Shown: in pieces, positions 1-11,064 of the stretch
How the letters are laid out: the number at the start of each line of letters is the position of its first letter
Position numbering within the stretch: the first letter of the stretch is position 1
Assembly (NCBI GenBank): GCA_026075535.2
Contig: AP026543.1
Coordinates: forward strand, 1,984,001-2,048,000
Source: Tricholoma matsutake
Lineage: Eukaryota > Basidiomycota > Agaricomycetes > Agaricales > Tricholomataceae
Length of the DNA: 64,000 nt
Reading direction: 5' to 3'
Notes under the pieces: model-generated
What the model was told of the DNA's origin: nothing
The model's database searches: none
The model's input: only the letters and a program-made list of their open reading frames with translations
Position numbers and translations under genes: made by a program

Positions 1-751
1 TTGGCTTGTTTGTGGGTGGTGGTGTTGTTACTAGTAGATTATAACCTAGAAAACTAAAAAAACAAGTTAGTTAGTTCATAAAAACAAAAAGCAAATGAAA
101 AAAACTCATGTAGGGCCCAAACGACGCGATCTGCGTCGTTTGGGCCCGCGTTGGCTCGTTTGCGGGTGGTGGTGTTGTTACTAGTAGATTATAACCTAGA
201 AAACTAAAAAAAACGAGTTAGTTAGTTGATAAAAACAAAAACCAAGTGAAAAAAACTTACATAGGGCCCAAATGACGCGATCTGCGTCGTTTGGGCCCGC
301 GTTGGCTCGTTTGCGGGTGGTGGTGTTGTTACTAGTAGATTATAACCTAGAAAACTAAAAAAAACGAGTTAGTTAGTTGATAAAAACAAAAACCAAGTGA
401 AAAAAACTTACATAGGGCCCAAACGACGTGATCTGCATCGTTTGGGCCCACGTTGGCTCGTTTGCGAGTGGTGGTGTCGTTACTAGTAGATTATAACCTA
501 GAAAACTAAAAAAATGAGTTAGTTAGTTTATAAAAACAAAAACCAAGCGAAAACAACTTACATAAGGCCCAAATGACGCAGATTGCGTCATTTGGGCTTG
601 TGTTGGCTCATTTGTGAGTGGTGGCGTCGTTGCCAGTAGATTATAACCTAGAAAGCTAAAAAAACAGGTTGGTTAGTTTATAAACACAAAAAGCAAATGA
701 AAAAAAAACTTATGTAGGGCCCATCCATTGGGCTCGTTTGCAGGTGGTGGT
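1..751. repeat. Tandem array of about five ~150-bp units
   Basis: The phrase ttggct(c/t)gttt recurs at 1, 151, 302, 453 and 603, giving a period of 150-151 bp. A truncated restart lies at 728. Each unit carries a GC-rich inverted repeat (gggcccaaacgacgc, short loop, then its complement) followed by an AT-rich stretch with gttagttagtt. On the minus strand each AT stretch reads as a short intron: GTAAGT donor, CTAAC branch-like motif and TAG acceptor about 64 nt later. In the unit at 151-301 the donor is at 255-260 and the acceptor near 196-199. Later units are more diverged, mainly by C/T and G/A changes. It may be a tandemly duplicated exon-intron piece of a larger element rather than simple satellite DNA. 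Confidence 0.9.
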
Positions 752-880
752 GATGGTGGATTGGGCATAGGAGCGGTGGCGGTGGGTGTCCACGCAGTGG
801 TGGTGGTAGAGAGAGGAGGGAGGCAGCCGTCAATGGTGGTGGTGGTGGTGGTGAGCACATTTGATGACACGGTTATATGC
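728..880 (-). other. Pro/Thr-rich exon-like segment upstream of the array
   Basis: On the minus strand this stretch encodes a low-complexity Pro/Thr-rich run. It ends in PPANEPNGWAL, which matches the exon part of the neighbouring tandem units (CGCAAACGAGCC followed by GGGCCC). The next bases, ACATAAGT, sit where the other units have the GTAAGT donor, so this donor looks mutated. It could be the first member of the exon-intron array on the minus strand. No known domain is visible and it may simply be repeat DNA. Confidence 0.25.
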
Positions 881-937
881 TTTGTCATACACAGCCGCAC
901 ACAGTACCTAGCACAAGTAGATGATACCTTAAACAAG

Positions 938-1013
938 GTACTGTGGTGTAATGGTTATATTGTGTGTTATGATTACATAAGCAACCAACAGGGATCTGGG
1001 TTCGATTCCTTTT
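938..1013 (+). other. tRNA-like (SINE head or tRNA pseudogene)
   Basis: Tggtgtaatgg at 944-954 fits the pol III A-box consensus TRGYNNARNNG. Ggttcgattcc at 999-1009 fits the B box, about 45 nt downstream. A T4 run at 1010-1013 could terminate pol III. An anticodon-arm-like stem (TGTGTG/TACATA around loop TTATGAT) is present, but the T stem pairs poorly and no acceptor stem closes. It is therefore better read as a tRNA-derived element than a working tRNA. Confidence 0.45.
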
Positions 1014-1024
1014 CTTACACACTT

Positions 1025-1300
1025 TTTGAGCGGAATCCGACTGGACTCCCAGTGGACTCCAACCGGACTCCAACTGGAATCCAACTGAAATCCAACTGGA
1101 CTCCAACCGGACTCCAACTGGAATCCAACTGAAATCCAACTGGACTCCAACTGGACTCCACTGGACCAGTCCGAGTGGAATCCAGTGTTTGAGTGGATTC
1201 CACTCGGAGTCCAGTTGGACTGGACTGGGACTGGACTGGCAACTTTGCAGGCAGTTGGCTGGTGACCAGTCCCAGTGGACTCCAGTCGGAGTCCAATGGG
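1025..1300. repeat. Degenerate inverted repeat of GGACTCCAACTGG motifs
   Basis: The left half repeats ggactccaactgga and ccaactgaaat about every 13-26 bp. From about 1170 the motif continues in opposite orientation (gagtggaatccagt, ggagtccagttgg), so the block is roughly palindromic. The motif resembles the CCAGT/ACCGG subterminal repeats of the hAT elements further along, but no hAT-like terminal inverted repeat could be seen at either edge. Confidence 0.6.
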
Positions 1301-1308
1301 AAAGGTGG

Positions 1309-1905
1309 GGGAGTGTAAAGACCTCAGAGAGATGTGCAAAAGAGCTGATTGAAAGTATAAACAAAGAAGTTGATGCCACCAAGGATTGCTTGCTAGCGGC
1401 AAAGATTTCACAGGCTCACCACACCAACAAAGACTGGGGAACAGACCCACAGTTCATGGTAGGGGACAAGGTGATGATGAAGACAGCCCACCGGAGATAA
1501 GAGTACATGCAGAAGTGGAGCGGGAGGGTTGCCAAATTCATGCCCCAATGGGATGGCCCTTACAAGGTTTTGGAAGCATTTCCCAAGATGTCAACGTACA
1601 AACTAGAATTGCCACCACTGACTTCGTGATTCACAACTTTCCATGTATCGCACCTCAAATGCCATGTTGAGAACAATGTCAAGCTTTTTCTGGGAAGACG
1701 AATGGAGAGACCAGGGCCTATCGTAACACCAGAAGGAACAATGGAATATTTTGTGGAGAAAATCTTGGATGAGCATCTGCGAGGATGCAGGAAACAGTAC
1801 CTGGTCCATTGGAAAGGATATGGACTGGAGGTCGATTTGTGGCAGCCAAGGTCAGAGATGTTGGAAATGGAGGCACTCAAGGTTTGGGAGTCAAGAATGC
1901 GATGA
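1309..1905 (+). pseudogene. Ty3/Gypsy integrase C-terminus and chromodomain, decayed
   Basis: Reading forward, the stretch encodes the end of a Ty3-type integrase. It starts with the segment after the catalytic core (KVMMKTAHRR), passes a GPY/F-like part (RVAKFMPQWDGPYKVLEAF) at about 1530-1580, and ends in a chromodomain (EYFVEKILDEH, then QYLVHWKGYG) at about 1740-1830. Frame stops (TAA near 1498 and another near 1627) break it. No RT or protease lies upstream, so only the 3' end of an element remains. The chromodomain normally helps a chromovirus integrate at histone-marked chromatin. A similar but distinct chromodomain fragment lies at 39246-39440. Confidence 0.8.
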
Positions 1906-1932
1906 GATGGAATTTTTTGGAACTGGAGAGAG

Positions 1933-2034
1933 TGTAAGAGAATCCTTTCTCTTACAACACACATTCTATGCCACCATGTGATCACATTATGCAACTATGC
2001 AATCACATGACTACTAGTGACAGATTTCTTAGAT
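1933..2034 (+). mobile_element. Possible start of the 3' LTR of the preceding Gypsy remnant
   Basis: TG at 1933 is followed directly by a perfect hairpin, gtaagag (1934-1940) and ctcttac (1949-1955). The same arrangement follows the LTR start of the element at 9361-13655 (read on the minus strand) and the Gypsy remnant at 39500. Position just after the chromodomain fits a 3' LTR. Its far end was not found. Confidence 0.35.
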
Positions 2035-2426
2035 AACAAAGCTATTTGTAATAGTAGACTAATCCCCCTTCAATCGATACCACATTCCTCACAATGGATC
2101 ATCTTGAGTGTTGGGAGAACACACTCCCTTCTACCACATCACAAAAGTCAATGCAGCACAGCAGCCATACTGGTAAGATTTCCAAATTCAAACTCACTTG
2201 TCCAATTGGGCCATGGCTAAAGCCTGGCATGAACGAGTCCTCCATTCTAAAGTAATGAGTCATACAAACAGAAATATTTACAGCCAGTCAGTATGGAACA
2301 TATTACAGTTCAAGTTATTCCTATAAGAAGTTATCATTATAATTATTACTAGGTGAGGACTAGATATGGAAACAGGATCACAGAAGTTCATAATCCATAA
2401 TGTAATGCACAGTTTGCATTTCACCA

Positions 2427-3379
2427 TCACTTTGCATATATAGCCACAACTGCTTCTTTCCCTCTGCAATGCATTAGATCTGTCATAGATTGCAATAGTC
2501 CCTTATATACCATGTTAGCACCAGTTGTAATACCATTGTGAAACCATAGTTGCTCATTAACAACAATGCATGATATATAATGTGCTTCTCCATGATAGAT
2601 AATACCTTTTAGTTTTATTGTAAAAGGCTGATTATTTCTGCTAACAATTGTCACTTCTGGGTCTATTTTTAAATTTTTTCCTTCAAATTCAAATATAAGT
2701 ATAGCTGGCACCGACACAAAAGAATATGAACATATGAGATGTTGATTGCATTCAGAACATCTAGACATTGAACCTTCCTGATGATTCTGAATCCAATCTT
2801 GTATTGATACATAAGGACTTGTTCCAGAAGACAAAACGCAAGACCAAACAGAATGTTGACAAGTTTGAGCCTGAGTCAATGTATGTTCTTGAGAACATGT
2901 AAGTTGTGAGGACACAATTTGAGTGGGTGTTGTAAACATAAGCTGTAATAATCTAACCACTGATGTATGCCTACCCCACTGCAAGCCAGCAATTCTTAAG
3001 TCATCCAGTTTATGTCTAAATATGTCCCTCACATTTTCTAATAAAGTCTGACCATCTAAATGACTTTGAAATCCATTGCATATATCCTCATATCATCATT
3101 TATAGAACCAAAAGTATGACTCCAATACTCTGGATTAGTCTTCCACACTGCATGAAGGATAGAAAAGACAGAGTCATATGCACAACTGTTATTGCTCCAT
3201 ATTATACCAAGAGGGACTGAGATATGGTAAACTTCATTACCTGTTGTATCAGAACTTTTATTACTGCTAACTCTCAATCTTTTATGTGGCTGTTTAACAG
3301 TCAACTTTTCATTGACAGTTACATCACCAATCTTTCTTTTCAAACTGACACTGGTGCCATTTGAATCTTCTGGCTGCAT
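2427..3379 (-). pseudogene. Ubiquitin-hydrolase-like (UCH/USP-type) cysteine peptidase, broken
   Basis: Two minus-strand frames, 3379-3056 and 3032-2427, look like parts of one protein. The first holds a Cys box, GIIWSNNSCAYDSVF, typical of USP-type peptidases, preceded by a basic Lys/Arg-rich region. The second holds Cys pairs (CSECNQHLIC) and a His-box-like segment (GIIYHGEAHYISCIVV, then LWFHNGI). The two frames do not join without a gap or frameshift, so it is probably a pseudogene, although an intron at the junction is possible. Such domains occur in proteins carried by large basidiomycete transposons. I cannot show which element this belonged to. A PIF1-like helicase fragment at 23.9-24.7 kb could be from the same kind of element. 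Confidence 0.45.
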
Positions 3380-4295
3380 TCAACTGGCAAAACCAGCAGC
3401 AAGTCTCAAAAGATGAACAAGAGGCAGAGGCTAGAACCAAGCTTAGCAGAATGGAAATAGATGAGAGGAATAGGGGAGGGACCAACCTGGGCATGGGGGT
3501 GGAGAATAGGGCTGGAGTCATCCAATTGTCCAGCTAGGTGTTGACTATGACATTATATCCGGCAACTATCAAGATTAATTGCTGAGGATGATGTATAAGA
3601 TCGGACACATAGAATCGGATGCCTGGAAGGTCAGACAGACCATCATAATACTAGAGAACTTAAAATCAACCCTAGATCAACCACATATCAAGGTAACGTT
3701 TGGATCGCTGCAATAGCCATGCCTTTGGGCCACAACCTCGGTGTTGTTGGTCGGATGGCTATTACACAGCTGCAACTGCAACATCAAGGCTATGAAATAT
3801 GTCCCGTGGGTGAGGCAACCACAAAAAGAAGCACCACAGTGGGCTTTGTAACACAGGTAAGTATTTGCAACACCATTGAGTTTCTTAGTAAGAATCTGAC
3901 AGCAAAGTGAGCAAAAGCAGTCGATAGAAAACAGATGTGAAAGATTCTCATTGAGACCACCCCTCGAGACTAATCGCTCCTCTCTGATCATGCCTCCTAG
4001 CAATTATCCATACAGTTCTCTATGCTATGAAGTAATCAACTGGATCATAGGACTCAGTTTTATTAGCTTGTCCCGTTCCAGCAGTATTGCGTGCTCAGAA
4101 GTTCATCTACACTGACTTACTCTGTGACATACATCCACTACCTTCTGTACTATCCTCAATAATCACCCCAACCCTTTTGCAATATTCAACATCAAATTTG
4201 ACAATGATATGGCCTCTCACAAGGCACTGGTTGCTAAAACATTCCTCCACTTTGGGCGATGGCTGGATCTGATAGACAGCTTGTGAACATCAAAC
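3380..4295. other. No gene recognised
   Basis: Short frames occur on both strands (for example 4003-3677 on minus, Cys/His-rich by chance or decay) but none shows a family motif. The sequence around 3694-3730 (aacgtttggatcgctgcaa) has the look of a transposon edge, but no matching opposite end was found. Confidence 0.4.
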
Positions 4296-4652
4296 ATGTC
4301 AATGCATTTGGTGGTACAGACAACCATTGATCAACAATGCATACTGGAATCACTGATCAAATATTTGACATGTTGGAAGGAAGACAGTGCTTTTGATGCC
4401 TTAACTGAGCTTCACATTGAAGTTAGATCACCATTCACTCACTTCATCGCCATTCCTGTGTTTCCAAACCTTGAACACCTGTACACTGTGATGAGAGGAG
4501 TCCCCACCTGCATCTTGAGGAGGAGGCATCAGACATCCCCTGTCAGATATCAAATCAAGCTCCCTAGACTTAAACGCCTTGTTGTCGATACCGACAGAAT
4601 CGGAAAGGTGTTATTTGGAAAGCTTCCCACTGTCACAGTTACAAGTCCTTAA
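4296..4652 (+). pseudogene. Leucine-rich, F-box/LRR-like fragment
   Basis: A 118-codon frame contains alternating leucine-rich strand/helix phrases (FDALTELHIEV, FPNLEHLYT, LPRLKRLVVDT) of the kind seen in basidiomycete F-box/LRR proteins. There is no F-box. It stops just before the 2.7-kb duplication begins. Another fragment of similar flavour follows the duplication at 14380-14838, so the two may be parts of one gene split by the inserted DNA. That is inference only. Confidence 0.25.
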
Positions 4653-4707
4653 CAAAGTTTAAGACTTGTTACAAGTCCTTAACAACGTTAAGTAAGACTC
4701 GTTCTTC

Positions 4708-7390
4708 ATACTGGGAATCAAGGAAAAATTCAGTGGTATAAGAAAAACATTTCCTTTTTCCCCACGGTCAGTAAGTTCTGTGCAACCATTACAAAAATTA
4801 CTGACTTTACTAACCGTGGGACTGAAGAATTAGCCGAGACGCGGATTTCGAGTATAAAAGGAAATTTTTCATCCAGCTATCTAAATTACCGGTAACCTAC
4901 AGTAATTGACTTCAATACAATCCATTACAAAGTCTTATTGATAGTTTCATTACAAACTATTATTGATCAGTTACAAACTTGTATTGAAATTTTGAAATTT
5001 GATGATACTTCAGGGGCGCCCTAAAGTTATCACGTGCACCAATATCAACTTCTCTCCCCCCCGAGAGATGTCGATATTTGGCGCACATGACCACTTTAGG
5101 GTATGCTTTTTTTAGCACATCTACAATGAAAGTCTTGTATCTCACTCATTTCTTGTCCGATTAGGTTCATTTAACTACAGATGGGAAAGTACATCACTGG
5201 CCAGTCATCGGGAGAGTACTTGGCATTGTTTGGTATTGTTGTTATTGCTAAATATAGTATCTCCTTCAGTTTTCATCCAATTTGCATGATTTAACTTGCA
5301 AATGAAAAGTATGCTGTTGATCTATCATTGGGAAATATTTACAAGTATTTGGGATTGTTTGTTTATAGATCAAAAAGATCAACATAACTATATCAGAGCC
5401 AGTTTTTACTCAATTGAGTTTATTTAACTTCTGGAAGGGTATGTAACTTGGACACTTTACCCTGTGCTGACAAAAGTTGTTTATATTTGTTTGTTAGATT
5501 ATCAAAATACTCTATCTTGCTCAATTCTTGGCTGATTTCTTTTATTTAACTTGGAATGAGAAGATACATTATTGGCCAATCATTGGGAGGGTATTTGGCA
5601 TTGTTTGGCATTGTTGTCATGGCTAAATATAGTATCTCATCCATTTTGGATGATTTCACTTGCAAGATAAAAAGTATACTGTTGGTCTATTATTAAAAGA
5701 TACTTACAAATATTTGGCATTATTTGTTCATATGTCAAAAAATCAAAAAGATGATGTCAGAGCTGGTTTTAACTCAATTGAGTTTATTCAACTTGTAGAA
5801 GGGCACTTTACACTGACAAAGATTGTTTATCTTTATTTGTTAAATCATGAAAATACTGTATCTTGCCCATTTCTTGGCTGATTTGTTTTATTTACTTGGA
5901 ATAAGAAGATACACTGTTGGCCCATCATTGGCCAATCATCAGAAGAGTATTTGGTATTGCTTGACATTGTTGTCATGCCTAAATATAGTATCTCTTTTAG
6001 TTTTCATCCATTTTGGATGATTTAACTTGAAAATAAAAAGATACTGTTCTATCCTTAAAGGATATTTACAGATGTTTGCTATTATTTGTTAATATATCAA
6101 GCAGATCAAAAAGACTATATCAGAGCCAGTTCTAATTCAACTGAGTTTAACTTGTAGAAGGGTGTGTAGCTTGGGCATTTTATATTGACAAAATTGTTTA
6201 TCTTTATTTGTTAAATTATCAAAATGCTGTATCTTGGTCAATTCTTGGCCAATGTGTTTCATTTAACTTGGAATAAGAAGATACATTATTGGCCCATTCA
6301 TTGAGATCATATTTGGTATTGTTTGGCATTGTTTGTGGTATCTCAGTTAGTTCTTCTTTAATCCAACTGATTTAACCTGCAAATAAAATATATACTGTTT
6401 GTACATTATCTGATTTAGGTGTGCTAACAAAGGTTGTTTGTATTTGTTATTAAATCATCAAAAATGCTGTATCTCACTGAATTCTTGTCCCATTTGTTTT
6501 ATTTCACTTGAAATAAAAAGATATATTGTTGGCCCATTATTGAAATCTTGTTTGGAATTATTTGGCCTTGTTTGGATGTTTCAATTTATTATTTCAGTCA
6601 GTTCTTATATGAACAATGTTGTATACTATTGGACCATCATTGTTAAGTGCTGAACTTGAGGGTGGAAATCTGTCAGACTCATATTGGATGGTGTATCAGA
6701 GAGGACTTGGCTTCAACTTATAAGAAATTGTGCCCTTCACCTTGTCAGTGTCTAATTTCAAGACAAAGGTAAATGTAAGAATATCAGAGTTTGAGAGGAA
6801 GTCCGAGACAGGAGAGGAGACTAGAGATTGAGATGGGTAAACTTGGTTGCTTTATGAACTGAAGAATACAAACAGAAGTAAATAGGTTAAATACTAAAGA
6901 GCAGAGTTAGGTCAGAGACCGGTGGAGAACAGAGTAGTGGAGGTATCATAGGAATGGAAACTATATCTAAAATACTAATGCTATGCCAATCATCACTAGG
7001 TGACCTTGGTGAAAAATGGTTGGAAGTCCAACAAAAATCCACATTGCTGGAACAGAATCAAGAGATATTATTACATATTTGTTATTATTTGTTATTAATG
7101 AAAATAAGCTATATCTTCCTTAATGTTTAACTTGTAATAAAACAGAATATCATTGATGCATTATTAACATAATGGTTTCCACTATTTGGTATTATTTATT
7201 AGGGCTAAATATAAAGTTTATATCCAGTATTTTATGTTTTATATATCATTCTGATCAGCTTCTTGAGCTGATTTAATATTTAATATTTTTTTGCATACTA
7301 TTGGGTTTTTTATTACCAAATATTGTCAGGTATTTGATTATAGATCATAAAATATAAGGACTCATACCTGCCAGAATTGGCCCTCACCCC
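4708..7390. repeat. 2.7-kb tandem duplication, copy 1
   Basis: This block, from about gggaatcaaggaaaaattcag to ggccctcacccccaag, is followed head-to-tail by a near-identical copy. It is AT-rich with no coding potential. It opens with an imperfect stem-loop (ccctaaagttatcac at about 5020, complement at about 5090, C-run loop). Inside, a degenerate unit around 'ttcttggc..atttgttttatttaacttgg' recurs near 5130, 5515, 5870, 6235 and 6475. At 6684-6688 it keeps the uninterrupted ttgga site that is occupied by an LTR element in copy 2. Confidence 0.9.
5120..6660. repeat. Degenerate higher-order repeat (~240-385 bp period)
   Basis: Phrases such as aagatacattattggcc, tatttggcattgtttgg and gtatctcactgaattcttg recur five times with spacings of roughly 385, 355, 365 and 240 bp. 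The same array is present in copy 2 at about 7820-9300, so it predates the 2.7-kb duplication. Confidence 0.75.
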
Positions 7391-9360
7391 CAAGTCTTCA
7401 AACCGGGAATCGATGAAAAATTCAGTGCAATAAGAAAAACATTTCCTTTTTTCCCACGGTCAGTAAGTTCTGAGCAACCATTACAAAAATTGCTGACTTT
7501 ACTAACCATGGGACTCAAAAATTAGCCGAGATGCGAGTATAAAAGGAAATTTCTCATCCGGCTATCTAAGTTACTGGAACCTATAGTAATTGACTTCAAT
7601 ACAATCCATTACAAACTGTTATTGATAGTTTCATTACAAACTATTATTGATTAGTTATAAACTTTGTATTGAAATCTTGAAATTTGATGATACTTCGGGG
7701 GTGCCCTAAAGTTATCACATGCGCCAAATATCAACTTCTCTCCCCCCCCAAGAGATGTCGATATTTGGCGCACATGACCACTTTAGGGTATGCTTTTTTT
7801 AGCACATCTACAATGAAAGTCTTGTATCTCACTCATTTCTTGTCCGATTAGGTTCATTTAACTACAGATGGGAAAGTACATCACTGGCCAGTCATCGGGA
7901 GAGTACTTGGCATTGTTTGGTATTGTTGTCATGGCTAAATATAGTATCTCCTTCAGTTTTCATCCAATTTGCATGGTTTAACTTGCAAATGAAAAGTATG
8001 CTGTTGGTCTATCTTTGGGAAATATTTACAAGTATTTGGGATTTTTTGTTTATAGATCAAAAAGATCAACATAACTATATCAGAGCCAGTTTTTACTCAA
8101 TTGAGTTTATTTAACTTCTGGAAGGGTATGTAACTTGGACACTTTACCCTGTGCTGACAAAAGTTGTTTATATTTGTTTGTTAGATTATCAAAATACTCT
8201 ATCTTGCTCAATTCTTGGCTGATTTCTTTTATTTAACTTGGAATGAGAAGATACATTATTGGCCAATCATTGGGAGGGTATTTGGCATTGTTTGGCATTG
8301 TTGTCATGGCTAAATATAGTATCCCCTTCAGTTTTAATCCATTTTGGATGATTTATGTAACTTGCAAGATAAAAAGTATACTGTTGGTCTATTATTAAAA
8401 GATACTTACAGATATTTGGCATTATTTGTTCATATATCAAAAAATCAAAAAGATGATCTCAGAGCTGGTTTTAATTCAATTGAGTTTATTTAACTTGTAG
8501 AAGGGTGTAGCTTGGGCACTTTACACTGACAAAGGTTGTTTATCTTTAATTGTTAAATCATCAAAATACTGTATCTTGCCCATTTCTTGGCTGATTTGTT
8601 TTATTTAACTTGGATACACTATTGGCCCATTATTGGCCAATCATCAGAAGAGTATTTGGTATTGTTTGACATTGTTGTCATGCCTAAATATAGTATCTCT
8701 TTTAGTTTTCATCCATTTTGGATGATTTAACTTGAAAATAAAAAGATACTGTTGGTCTATCCCTAAAGGATATTTACAGATGTTTGCTATTATTTGTTAA
8801 TATATCAAGCAGATCAAAAAGACTATATCTGAGCCAGTTCTAATTCAATTGAGTTTAACTTGTAGAAGGGTATGTAGCTTGGGCATTTTATATTGACGAA
8901 ATTGTTTATCTTTATTTGTTAAATTATCAAAATGCTGCATCTTGGTCAATTCTTGGCCAATTTGTTTTATTTAACTTGGAATAAGAAGATACATTATTGG
9001 CCCATTCATTGAGATCATATTTGGTATTGTTTGGCATTGTTTGTGGTATCTCAGTTAGTTCTTCTTTAATCCAACTGATTTAACCTGCAAATAAAATATA
9101 TACTGTTTGTACATTATCTGATTTAGGTGTTCTAACAAAGGTTGTTTATATTTGTCATTAAATCATCAAAAATGCTGTATCTCACTGAATTCTTGTCCCA
9201 TTTGTTTTATTTAACTTGAAATAAAAAGATATATTGTTGGCCCATTATTGATTCAATTTATTATTTCAGTCAGTTCCTATATGAACAATGTTGTATACTA
9301 TTAGACCATCATTGTTAAGTGCTGAACTTGAGGGTGGAAATCTGTCAGACTCATATTGGA

Positions 9361-9544
9361 TGGAAGGAAGCCAGAGCTTCCAACACTAAAGGGGACCGAG
9401 AACTATAAGGAACTTAATATATTTCAAGGGGGGATTCTAGAATACAGTGCAAGTACTTGAGTATAGACTATATATTAATGGAATGACATGTGATAATGGA
9501 GTGACATGTGATAATGTAGTGATGATGTAAGAGGCACTCTTACA
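9361..9544 (-). repeat. LTR, left copy
   Basis: Begins tggaaggaag and ends ctcttaca. It matches 13474-13655 with only a few substitutions and a small difference at the first bases. The perfect hairpin gtaagag/ctcttac lies at 9527-9543. Confidence 0.85.
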
Positions 9545-9617
9545 CTCTCTCATACTCCAAAAAAAATGACTGGGGGGGGGGAGGTGGCAAGGTAAATGTG
9601 GTTGTGGTAACCAAAAA

Positions 9618-9920
9618 TCACTTTATGTGTTTGCAAGAACACTGAGTCAGAGTTGGACAGGTCTGGTGCAGGGGATGTGACAGGTGCAGGGCTGGTGACA
9701 ATGAATGGGGCTGGTGACAGGGCGGGACAGGTGACATGGATGGGGACAGGGCTGGTGACATGGATGGGGCTGGTGCTGTGGACGGTGCTAGTGACGTGGA
9801 CGGGGGCATGGATGGACACGTGGGCATAGACGGTGAGCGGGGGGTGTCATCAGGTGTTGAGATGGTGTCATTAGTAACACGGCAGGGGTGTAGGACACAG
9901 GTCCTGGCAAAACAGCGCAT
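9618..9920 (-). CDS. Ser/Pro-rich ORF with CFART motif, function unknown
   Basis: This minus-strand frame starts MRCFARTCVLH and then becomes Ser/Pro/Ala-rich (SMSPVPP, SMPPSTS). A related frame in the same element at 12963-12481 also has CFART followed by a similar DDxIxTP segment, so the two are probably duplicated parts of the retroelement interior. Low complexity means it may not be translated. No catalytic or structural domain is visible. Confidence 0.25.
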   Translation of the reverse strand: MRCFARTCVLHPCRVTNDTISTPDDTPRSPSMPTCPSMPPSTSLAPSTAPAPSMSPALSPSMSPVPPCHQPHSLSPALHLSHPLHQTCPTLTQCSCKHIK

Positions 9921-11064
9921 CCACAGTCTGCCTGTGGCAAGCTGGGATTTCGGGACAGAGACTGGGGGTTTGGGACCTTTGTTTGGTGTTCAGGGCAGAC
10001 CAGAGTCATTCCATTGAGTAGACGATGTGTTTTGAGGAACACATTTGCTTGTCGTCTTGCGAATTGGCCTGCTGGGCTGTAGTAGACTGTCTCTGTACAT
10101 TGTGTAGGGCCTGACAATGGATTTCTGGTCTGGTAGCGGTCGTATGAGTGCCAGATGTTGCCCAGGTTGTCGTTGTGGGGGTGCTTGCAGCCAAATTCAT
10201 TGCTGTTGTTTGAAAAGATGTGGTGGTGGCAATGGGTGGTTCTGGATGTGAGACGAGGGGCCGTAGAGGCTGCAGGGGGGCTGTAGGTTGACTAGGCAGC
10301 AAGTGCTGTCATTCATGAGGTGCTGGTAGCTGTATTGAGGCTGGAAACAAGGTGGTTGTGGCCATTGTTGACAGTGTTGACAACAGTAACGTGGCAAGGG
10401 CAGGGGGAAGCTCAGGGTGTGAACACAGTGGCTGGGGGTTTGTCGACGACAATGTGGCGGTGAGATGGGGTGGTTCTGGGTGCCGAACGGGGGGCTGAGG
10501 ATTGAGCTGGGGGAATGGGGTGCTGTTGCAGGCTTCCTGGACTGTCATCGAGAAGAGTGAGGCTGGTGGGGTGGTTTCACTGCTGTTGTGGGCTGTCGAC
10601 TGTCTGGGTACCTGTCTCTGAGGTGCTAGAGGTGGTCTGGATGCCAGAGGGGGCCCAAGCCATCGTTTCTGGGGTGGCTGTATCCAGTGTTGTTGCCATT
10701 GTCAATGATGACATGGTGCTGGCAGTGGGAGGCTCAGGGTGCAACAGGGGAGGCTGGGGAGTCTGCTGGGGAGCTGTGGGATGCGTTGGGAGTGAGTACC
10801 ATCATTCGTGAGGTGCTGACAGCAGTTTGGGAGCTGGGGAAGATGTTGTGGTGGTCGTTGTTGACTGTGATGTGGCAGTTGAACGGGAGGGCATGGGGTG
10901 CAACAGGGAGGGTTGAGGAGCCAGGTAGAGTGCAGTGGGACATCCTGGCAGTGTGTCTCAACGTTTATGAGAGGCTGGAGGCGCTTTTGGGGCTGGGGAC
11001 AGCATGGTGAGGGTGGTTGTCAACGATGTTGCAGCAGGCCATGTGGACACGTAGGCATCGTCAT

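Noticed and set aside
1..751. CRISPR array
   Set aside because: The units are ~150 bp, similar along their whole length, with no alternation of short repeats and unique spacers, and the window is eukaryotic.
938..1020. Functional tRNA gene (anticodon ATG)
   Set aside because: The T stem and acceptor stem do not pair and the variable region is too long; only the pol III boxes are good.
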